This document shows positions 1 through 4,986 of a stretch of DNA of 8,297 nucleotides, piece by piece. Location of the stretch: assembly GCA_003506795.1 (NCBI GenBank), contig DNYO01000164.1, forward strand, positions 1-8,297, in the 5' to 3' direction. The notes beneath the pieces were generated by a model. It was not told the DNA's origin, searched no databases, and saw only the letters and a list, made by a program, of their open reading frames with translations. How positions within the stretch are numbered: position 1 is the first letter of the stretch; each line of letters opens with the position of its first letter. Both the position numbers and the translations under genes were made by a program. Source of the stretch: Deltaproteobacteria bacterium (lineage in GTDB: Bacteria; Desulfobacterota; Syntrophorhabdia; Syntrophorhabdales; Syntrophorhabdaceae).

Positions 1-139
1 GCGACGAACGGGCGTGAGACAAGGTCTTTTGGATGTTCAAGGCTGTCCCTGTATTCCAAGCCCACCACATCAGCACGTTGGTGTGCCGGTACGCGGCAAA
101 GCCTCCGCTCATCGCACGAGCACCGTTCTTCTTTCCCAT
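1..139 (-). CDS. Possible partial hypothetical CDS at left edge (weak)
   Basis: A minus-strand reading frame runs from an ATG at 139 off the left end (46 codons visible, starting MGKKNGARAMSGG, with a Trp-rich stretch LMWWAWNTG). A purine-rich GAAGGA sits only two or three bases before the ATG, which is very close for a ribosome binding site, and an in-frame TGA lies just upstream. I do not recognise the product. Another minus frame is also open through most of 1-230, as are two plus frames, so open length alone proves little here. The stretch lies beyond the terminator of the flavoprotein gene, so it would need its own promoter, and I see no convincing one. It could be a real gene start, a gene remnant or chance. 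Confidence 0.22.
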   Translation of the reverse strand, partial: MGKKNGARAMSGGFAAYRHTNVLMWWAWNTGTALNIQKTLSHARSS

Positions 140-238
140 TGTCCTTCAATGCCGATCCATTTTCACGTGTACAGGAGAACCTTAGGGTGGACCGGTTTGG
201 GCAACAGGCCGTAAAGACCTTACCCCATTGACTTTAAA

Positions 239-271
239 AGAAAGGGCAGGGAAATTTTCCCTGCCCTTTCT
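239..271 (-). terminator. Strong intrinsic terminator of the flavoprotein gene
   Basis: Two perfectly complementary 16-base arms (239-254 and 256-271) are separated by a single T at 255. The arms contain the GGGCAGGG / CCCTGCCC core. Read on the minus strand, the helix ends in CTTTCTTTT, giving a U-rich tail, and it begins about 30 bases after the flavoprotein stop codon. In practice a few central A-T pairs would open to form the loop. On the plus strand the tail is poor in T, so termination in that direction is possible but weaker. Confidence 0.85.
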
Positions 272-300
272 CAAATACTTTATCCTGGACTGTTCGGAAC

Positions 301-1845
301 TCAGCCCCAGGCTTTTTCTCTGGCCGCGTTGATCCCCGCGTTTCTTCCAAAGACAACGCAATCGACCGTCGCGTTTCCGCCAACCCTGTTTGTACCGTGG
401 ACACCGCCGGTGACTTCGCCTGCCGCATACAGCCTCGGGATGACTTTATTTTCCCGATCCATGACCTGGCACGTGGTCCCTTTGGTCTGAACGCCTCCCA
501 TTGTATGGTGCACTCCGGCCTGGGTCGGGCTCGCATAGAAGGGGCCGACAGAGACCGGCTTGAGATTCTCGGGCTTCTTGCCAAACTGTGCATCTTTGCC
601 ATTCTTGACGCTCTCATTATATTTCGCAACGGATTCAAGAAAGGCTTTTTCAGGCACCTGGAGCTTTTCGTTCAGGATCTTCGCAAGTTGCTCCAACGTG
701 TTCGCACGGAAAGCAAGGTTATCCTTGATGATCTCCTCGGTCATTTTAGGATTGAACCTCTTGGCGCACTGTTCGTCAGCAACCCAGAGCAGCACTTTTT
801 TTGTCTGCTTCAGGACGGCTTCGGCCATAACATCGCGACGCTGGTCCTCCGCAACAAACCTGACTCCTTCGAGGTTTACAAAGAGGGCGTGGTCGACGCC
901 CAGGTTTGTCAACGATCCGTATTTCTTCGTGTAATAGTTGCAGGCAATAAGCATCTGGATAAAGTCCATACCCTGGACGTCAGCGCCTTCGTTTTCCGCT
1001 ATGACAATGCTCTCTCCCGTCGCGGTCGACACGTTAGTGGTCGGAACGTCGGCGGTGAGGCGCGGATCGTGTTTGGAGCGCATGGCGACATCGGCGGCGA
1101 AACCGCCCGTCGCCAGGATAACGCCCTTTTGCGCCTTGAAATATACATCCTTGCCTCTTTCAGTGACTACCGCCCCCATGATGTCACCCTCAAGGGTCTT
1201 TTGCCGGACAAGTGCCTTGAGTTTTACATTCATCAGGATGGGGATCTTTCTTTTATCAACCTGGGCCTTCAGTGCTCTTATGATCGCGCCGCCCCTGCCT
1301 TTGTTCACCGGGTCAAAGCTTCTGGCCCAGAGGGCGCCGACAGCCGTATAAGGCTTTTCATCGAACTGGACTCCTTGCTTTTCGAGCCATTTGCGTCCTG
1401 CCAGGGCATTGTCCGTCATGTATTTCACTTTCTCGGGGTCACCCCTGAAATCGCCGGCCGCGAGCGTCTGCTGATAGTGCTGCTCGGGGGAGTCCTTGAT
1501 CCCGTACTTTGCCTGTACATCGGGCTCCGCACAATTGTAGATCCCGCTTGCAATTGCCGAATTCCCCCCGATTATACGTGCTTTTTCGATGATCGTGACT
1601 TTGGATCCGGCATCATGGGCCTCAATGGCTGCGGCCAGACCCGAGTATCCGGTGCCGATGATAAGGACATCGGTTGTCCTGTCCCACTTCTTTGGCGGCG
1701 GTACCGCCTCGACCTTGCCCGGCAACAGAGCGCCGGTTGCCAGTGCCCCTGCCACGGCGGCGATACCTGTTCCCGCTATAAAGTCTCGCCTGCTAAGGCC
1801 GGACTTTGCTTCAATGCCGGTTTTCTTTTTTTCATCGCTCTTCAT
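301..1845 (-). CDS. Tat-exported FAD-dependent fumarate reductase-like (flavocytochrome c type) flavoprotein
   Basis: Predicted 514-residue periplasmic FAD oxidoreductase of the fumarate reductase/succinate dehydrogenase flavoprotein superfamily. I chose the ATG at 1845 because AAAGGAG lies five bases upstream; a longer frame from a GTG at 1858-1860 would bury that site in coding sequence. Numbered from this ATG: a twin-arginine signal (SRRDF, about 18-22), a hydrophobic Ala/Gly segment and a likely cleavage site after VEA near residue 47. Next come the FAD dinucleotide motif GTGYSG (64-69), the ribose-binding acidic end IIEK and the GGNSA loop. The catalytic region keeps the Arg of RRD (about 337), the HHTMGG pair (446-451) and the Arg of NRVGG (about 487), matching Arg402, His504 and Arg544 of Shewanella Fcc3. 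The segment matching Fcc3 QAHPT reads QMLIA, so the fumarate C4-carboxylate histidine is absent. There is no CXXCH haem motif and no FMN-binding domain, so it must receive electrons from a separate protein. It probably reduces a C=C bond in an unsaturated acid other than fumarate; the substrate cannot be read from the sequence. Confidence 0.93.
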   Translation of the reverse strand: MKSDEKKKTGIEAKSGLSRRDFIAGTGIAAVAGALATGALLPGKVEAVPPPKKWDRTTDVLIIGTGYSGLAAAIEAHDAGSKVTIIEKARIIGGNSAIASGIYNCAEPDVQAKYGIKDSPEQHYQQTLAAGDFRGDPEKVKYMTDNALAGRKWLEKQGVQFDEKPYTAVGALWARSFDPVNKGRGGAIIRALKAQVDKRKIPILMNVKLKALVRQKTLEGDIMGAVVTERGKDVYFKAQKGVILATGGFAADVAMRSKHDPRLTADVPTTNVSTATGESIVIAENEGADVQGMDFIQMLIACNYYTKKYGSLTNLGVDHALFVNLEGVRFVAEDQRRDVMAEAVLKQTKKVLLWVADEQCAKRFNPKMTEEIIKDNLAFRANTLEQLAKILNEKLQVPEKAFLESVAKYNESVKNGKDAQFGKKPENLKPVSVGPFYASPTQAGVHHTMGGVQTKGTTCQVMDRENKVIPRLYAAGEVTGGVHGTNRVGGNATVDCVVFGRNAGINAAREKAWG

Positions 1846-1850
1846 AAATT

Positions 1851-1857
1851 CTCCTTT
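1851..1857 (-). promoter_or_regulatory. Ribosome binding site that fixes the flavoprotein start
   Basis: AAAGGAG on the minus strand, five bases before the ATG at 1845. It decides in favour of this ATG over the in-frame GTG at 1858-1860. Confidence 0.8.
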
Positions 1858-1869
1858 CACGTGATGAGT

Positions 1870-1897
1870 CTTCTATGTTTAGAATATCAAGAGACAA
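1870..1897 (-). promoter_or_regulatory. Candidate flavoprotein promoter with embedded dyad operator
   Basis: On the minus strand, TTGTCT (1892-1897) and TAGAAG (1870-1875) are separated by 16 bases, each matching the sigma-70 consensus at four of six positions. The dyad TTCTA-TGTT-TAGAA (1871-1884) covers the -10 side and includes ATGTTTAG (1875-1882). That 8-mer is the reverse complement of the CTAAACAT found in the palindrome before tetR. A second inverted repeat, AGACAA (1892-1897) with TTGTCT (1904-1909), overlaps the -35. The promoter call is weak; the dyad is seen directly. A regulator bound here would block this promoter. Confidence 0.4.
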
Positions 1898-1909
1898 TTC
1901 GCCTTGTCT

Positions 1910-2194
1910 GTCGCCAAAACAATAATTTTGTTGTAATAATTCCATCAACCTGTGTGTCGTCTCAATTCATACAATACCACCCACGTCATGAATATTCCAG
2001 CAGGAAAGCGCATATCCTCTCACAGTTCAGAGAACTTAGCACCGACAGCATCCATGATGGTAGTATACCTCGTGCATTTCAGGAGTTACAACGTTTTTAC
2101 CGGCCCGTGGAGTTTGGACAGACATCCTGTTCCCGGCAGGGGGAACATATGATACCGCAACCCCATGAACCCCCCCCTTTCTGTATTATCTCCC
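1910..2194. other. Intergenic stretch, no gene supported
   Basis: This is the middle of the long divergent region between the flavoprotein and tetR. It is AT-richer near 1916-1950, with a short inverted repeat AACAA/TTGTT at 1918-1932. It contains a run of eight C at 2170-2177. The short open frame 1952-2152 has no ribosome binding site and no recognisable protein features. The length suggests a leader or further regulatory sites, but I see no riboswitch, tRNA or attachment-site signature. Confidence 0.5.
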
Positions 2195-2223
2195 TTGACA
2201 GGAAAACTTCATCATGCTAAACA
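2195..2223 (+). promoter_or_regulatory. Candidate promoter of the tetR-radical SAM operon
   Basis: A perfect -35 TTGACA (2195-2200) is followed after 17 bases by a poor -10 TAAACA (2218-2223). Transcription would start near 2230, about 23 bases before the tetR ATG, with GAGG (2240-2243) in a workable ribosome-binding position. The -10 lies inside the 12-base palindrome at 2218-2229, an arrangement expected of an autorepressed promoter. Confidence 0.5.
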
Positions 2224-2229
2224 TGTTTA
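2218..2229. promoter_or_regulatory. Perfect 12-bp palindrome, likely TetR operator
   Basis: TAAACATGTTTA is a perfect 12-base palindrome ending 23 bases before the tetR ATG. A second, overlapping inverted repeat, GTTTA-CTTAA-TAAAC, follows at 2225-2239. TetR-family dimers typically bind palindromes of this sort over their own promoter. The left half extended by one base, CTAAACAT, recurs inverted in the dyad before the flavoprotein gene. That TetR binds here is inference. Confidence 0.55.
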
Positions 2230-2252
2230 CTTAATAAACGAGGTTATCTAAG

Positions 2253-2861
2253 ATGAACCGTCGGGAAGCATCGAAAGCAGAAACGAGGCGCCTTGTATTG
2301 GAGGCTGCGCGGGAATTGTTTTCTCAAAAAGGGATGCAGGAATGCACCATCAGAGACATAGCCGGGAAGGCGGGCGTTTCTCCTGCATCCGTGCTCGTAC
2401 ACTACAGGAGCAAGACCGCCTTGCTGGAAGAGGCCCTCGTCGGGGACATCCGGGATGCCCTTTCCGGGCTGATTGCATCGATACCGGCCGGTGCAGGACT
2501 CCTTGACCGGTTGATGCATCTGTCAAAGGGGATGTTGAGGTTTTATGACAGGGACAGGAGCCTCTACAGGGCCCTCGTTCGCCTGACGATATTCGAACCC
2601 GTCAGCGAAACCCCCGGCATGACAAAGCAGTCTGAAGAATACGTGCGGTTCCTGTCGGAAATGGTGGAAGCAGAGAAGACATCGGGTGTCATAAGGCAGG
2701 ACGTTGACCCCATGTTTGCTGCCGCTTCCATCTTCTTCTTTTATCTTGGCGCGTTGACCATGTTGTTCCGCATGCCGGAAATGAGCGTTGAAACTGTCGC
2801 CGACATGCTTTCGTCGATGACGGCCCAGTACCTTGAGGGTATCGCAGGAGGCCATCCGTGA
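2253..2861 (+). CDS. TetR/AcrR-family transcriptional regulator
   Basis: 202-residue regulator of normal TetR-family length. The N-terminal DNA-binding domain covers about residues 8-57: ETRRLVLEAARELFSQKG as the first helix, then the helix-turn-helix around TIRDIAGKAGVSPASVLVHY (32-51), followed by the usual KTALLEE lead into helix 4. The remaining residues, about 60-200, form the all-helical ligand and dimer domain, which is variable in this family and does not reveal the ligand. A hydrophobic run, FAAASIFFFYLGALTMLF, near 155-172 would fit a helix lining a lipid- or aromatic-type pocket, but that is a guess. Its stop codon overlaps the next gene's start (GTGA, 2858-2861), so the two are almost certainly co-transcribed and translationally coupled. 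It is divergent from the flavoprotein gene, and shared dyads suggest it represses both directions and is released by a small-molecule ligand. Confidence 0.93.
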   Translation: MNRREASKAETRRLVLEAARELFSQKGMQECTIRDIAGKAGVSPASVLVHYRSKTALLEEALVGDIRDALSGLIASIPAGAGLLDRLMHLSKGMLRFYDRDRSLYRALVRLTIFEPVSETPGMTKQSEEYVRFLSEMVEAEKTSGVIRQDVDPMFAAASIFFFYLGALTMLFRMPEMSVETVADMLSSMTAQYLEGIAGGHP

Positions 2862-4219
2862 AGATACTGCTCATACAACCCGCGAAACCTCTGAAAGCGC
2901 TGGGCGGAGAGGACTTTTCCATTTTTGAACCCCTCGCCCTTGAATATCTTGCCGCCGGCGTTATGCCCGATCACGATGTCCGGATCCTCGATATGCGGCT
3001 CGATGGCGATCTTGCCCCGGTCCTCCGGGAGTACGGGCCCGACCTCGTCGGCATCACCTCGTTTACGGTGCACGTAAACACGGTCAAAGGATTGTTCCAG
3101 CAGATCAAGGACTTCAATCCGGCAATAGTGACGGTGGTGGGAGGGCATCACGCCACCATAATGCCTGAGGATTTCTATGTGCCTTCGATAGACATTGTTG
3201 TCGCGGGCGAGGGCGTCTTCATTTTCAGACAGATCGTGGACCGGGCGGAGAAGAAAACCGGGCTGTCTGGAATTGCAGGGGCCGCCTGTATCGAAAACGG
3301 CCCCGTAGTGATCCGGCAGGACGGCAGGGAGATGGACCTTGACGGGCTTCCCTTTCCGAGGAGGGACCTGACGGCCCGGTACAGGAACTCGTACTTCAGC
3401 GAATGGATGAGGCCCCTGGCATCCATTCGTACATCCAAGGGATGCCCCAACAGGTGCCGGTTCTGCGCCCTGTGGAAGTTGACGGGGGGGCGCTATTTCA
3501 CCCGCAGCCCGGAACGCATCGTGGAAGAGCTAATGACGATAGAGGAAAAATATGTCTACTTCTGCGATGATGAATCGATGCTCGACAGTAAGCGCATGGA
3601 TATCCTCGCGGACCTCATCGCGCAAGCGGGGATCAGGAAACGATATTTTCTCTATGCCCGCACCGACACCATCGCGAGGCATCCGGAGCTGATCGCGAAG
3701 TGGAAGAAGATCGGATTGGAGCGCGTTTTTGTCGGCTTTGAATTCTATCGGGACAGTGACCTGAAAATGATAAACAAGGGGACAACCTCCGGGACCAATG
3801 CGAGGGCGCTGCAGGTACTCAAGGATCTCAAGATGGATATATGGCCCATGTTCATCGTCAGGCCGGAATTCGACCGCCGGGACTTTGAGGACCTGCGGAA
3901 ACATTGCTTCTCACTGGGCCTTGATTTCGTGGGTTTCTCCGTGCTGACCCCCCTGCCGGGGACAGACCTGTACCAGGAAACGAAAGAAAGGCTGATCAGC
4001 ACAAACTACGACTACGTCGATTTCTTCCATACCCTCCTGCCGACAAAACTCCCGGTAAAAGAATTCTACAAGGAGCTCGTCACCCTGTACGAACGCTCGA
4101 GGCCGCTGTACAACCAGATCAGATTGATGCGCAAATATCCCCTGCGGCACTTGCCGTCGCTTTTCAAAAAGTATGGCCGTTTTATCGGACGCCTGAAGAC
4201 GCTTGAACAGGATTACTGA
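2858..4219 (+). CDS. B12-binding radical SAM protein, resembles hopanoid C-3 methylase (HpnR) type
   Basis: 453-residue class B (cobalamin-dependent) radical SAM enzyme. An N-terminal cobalamin-binding Rossmann-like domain (about 1-150) shows LLIQPAKP at the start, LVGITSFTV (63-71), the VVGGHHATIMPE loop (93-104) and AGEG (116-119). The classic DxHxxG histidine is not evident, which is common in this class. The radical SAM barrel carries the [4Fe-4S] cluster motif C196-x3-C200-x2-C203 (KGCPNRCRFC), followed by ALWKLTGGRYF, YFCDDES (234-240), RTDTIARHPEL, FVGFEFYRDSDL (291-302) and SVLTPLPGTDLY (361-372). The CALWKLTGGRY, CDDES and LPTKLP stretches remind me of HpnR-type hopanoid C-3 methylases. 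That match is from memory and is not proof of substrate. The likely chemistry is radical methylation of an unactivated carbon using methylcobalamin and SAM. The gene starts with GTG inside the tetR stop. No hopanoid genes are visible nearby. Its C-terminal end is basic and may contact membrane (RKYPLRHLPSLFKKYGRF). Confidence 0.9.
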   Translation: MKILLIQPAKPLKALGGEDFSIFEPLALEYLAAGVMPDHDVRILDMRLDGDLAPVLREYGPDLVGITSFTVHVNTVKGLFQQIKDFNPAIVTVVGGHHATIMPEDFYVPSIDIVVAGEGVFIFRQIVDRAEKKTGLSGIAGAACIENGPVVIRQDGREMDLDGLPFPRRDLTARYRNSYFSEWMRPLASIRTSKGCPNRCRFCALWKLTGGRYFTRSPERIVEELMTIEEKYVYFCDDESMLDSKRMDILADLIAQAGIRKRYFLYARTDTIARHPELIAKWKKIGLERVFVGFEFYRDSDLKMINKGTTSGTNARALQVLKDLKMDIWPMFIVRPEFDRRDFEDLRKHCFSLGLDFVGFSVLTPLPGTDLYQETKERLISTNYDYVDFFHTLLPTKLPVKEFYKELVTLYERSRPLYNQIRLMRKYPLRHLPSLFKKYGRFIGRLKTLEQDY

Positions 4220-4222
4220 CGG

Positions 4223-4232
4223 AGGAATTCCT
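4223..4232. repeat. Short palindrome between convergent stop codons
   Basis: AGGAATTCCT, a perfect 10-base palindrome, fills most of the 18-base gap between the radical SAM stop and the CAP-protein stop. It has no T tract and is too short and AT-centred to be a convincing terminator. No stronger terminator is visible for either convergent gene, so some read-through antisense transcription is possible. Confidence 0.3.
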
Positions 4233-4237
4233 GCTGC

Positions 4238-4840
4238 TCAGTAAGGTGTGCTGCCCACTATATTACCGGGAGGATCATAGTTGCAGACTACGATCATGTT
4301 TCCGCCGCACTCCACCCCGGCGCAACCGACGCCGGTGGTGCTTCTCCAGATGAGTTGCGTGTAGTGGCCGTAAGCATAGAAATTGGACATATCGATGGCC
4401 TCACCGTGGTAGGCCGATTTTTCACTCCTCCACGCGGCTACAGCATCGGTCACTGAATAACGTCCGGCTGTTCCCATGAAGAGGTTTTCTCCATACTTTT
4501 GTTTCCACGTGCCCGAATAGGGGCGATGTTCCAGGCGGCAGCCGGTGGACGCAAGATGATCGGCCCATTTCTGGGCATACAGGGCGAGACTCCCGGACCA
4601 CACCAGGGGGCCGACCCCAGCCTCCGCACGCGCTGCATTGTGCGTAGCGAGCAACTGGCGCACTTCCTGTGCCGCGAGCCGGGAACCCGGGAACGCATCC
4701 CGGACCGCAACACGCTTGCCGGCATCGGCTCGTGACTGGGCTAATTGCAGGATGGTTCCGTCCCGACCTCGATCAAGCAACACAAAGCCGATGATCATCG
4801 CGGCGAGAACTATAACGAATGTGATCTTGTACTCCTTCAT
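4238..4840 (-). CDS. Membrane-anchored CAP/SCP (PR-1-like) domain protein
   Basis: 200-residue extracytoplasmic protein. Residues 5-22 form one hydrophobic helix (ITFVIVLAAMIIGFVLL), either an uncleaved N-terminal anchor or a signal peptide; no lipobox Cys is present. A linker follows to about residue 58. The CAP domain spans about 60-196: THNAARAEAGVGPLVW near the start, then the four expected cavity residues His105 (LEHRP), Glu118 (YGENL), Glu140 and His159. The CAP1 signature GHYTQLIW (158-165) and the CAP2 signature CNYDPPGNIVG (186-196) are both present. Cys101, Cys173, Cys178 and Cys186 could form disulfides as in eukaryotic PR-1 proteins. The family is exported, but its molecular activity in bacteria is poorly defined; lipid or sterol binding and protease-like roles have been proposed for relatives. 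A weak AAGGTAGG site precedes the ATG on the minus strand. It converges on the radical SAM gene and diverges from the kinase; no functional link is evident. Confidence 0.9.
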   Translation of the reverse strand: MKEYKITFVIVLAAMIIGFVLLDRGRDGTILQLAQSRADAGKRVAVRDAFPGSRLAAQEVRQLLATHNAARAEAGVGPLVWSGSLALYAQKWADHLASTGCRLEHRPYSGTWKQKYGENLFMGTAGRYSVTDAVAAWRSEKSAYHGEAIDMSNFYAYGHYTQLIWRSTTGVGCAGVECGGNMIVVCNYDPPGNIVGSTPY

Positions 4841-4869
4841 ATTTTGCCTACCTTGTTTTTTCTTTCTGC

Positions 4870-4899
4870 TTGATATTGGATTTACCCGTTTCTTATATG
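4870..4899 (+). promoter_or_regulatory. Possible promoter of the hybrid kinase gene
   Basis: TTGATA (4870-4875, five of six matches to the -35 consensus) is followed after 18 bases by TATATG (4894-4899, four of six). Transcription would begin near 4907 and leave a leader of about 80 bases before the ATG at 4987. If correct, the in-frame TTG at 4870 and the ATG at 4897 cannot be starts on this transcript. Confidence 0.3.
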
Positions 4900-4986
4900 C
4901 TGTTTATTGAGCGCAGTCAAGCGCCCGTGTTTTCTTTCGTCGGAACGAGGACTTGCCGTTTCGGTTTATTAGTTTTATCCTTGTTT

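Noticed and set aside
1952..2152. Plus-strand 66-codon frame in the divergent region
   Set aside because: No ribosome binding site, no protein-like features, and it lies within the probable regulatory region.
397..2220. Long plus-strand open frame of 607 codons
   Set aside because: It is antisense to the flavoprotein, which has a Tat signal, FAD motif and active-site motifs. The plus-strand frame has no recognisable domain and runs on through the divergent promoter region.
4870..4986. N-terminal extension of the kinase from TTG at 4870 or ATG at 4897
   Set aside because: No ribosome binding site, a non-domain-like translation, and overlap with a plausible -35/-10 pair. The coiled coil begins right after the ATG at 4987.
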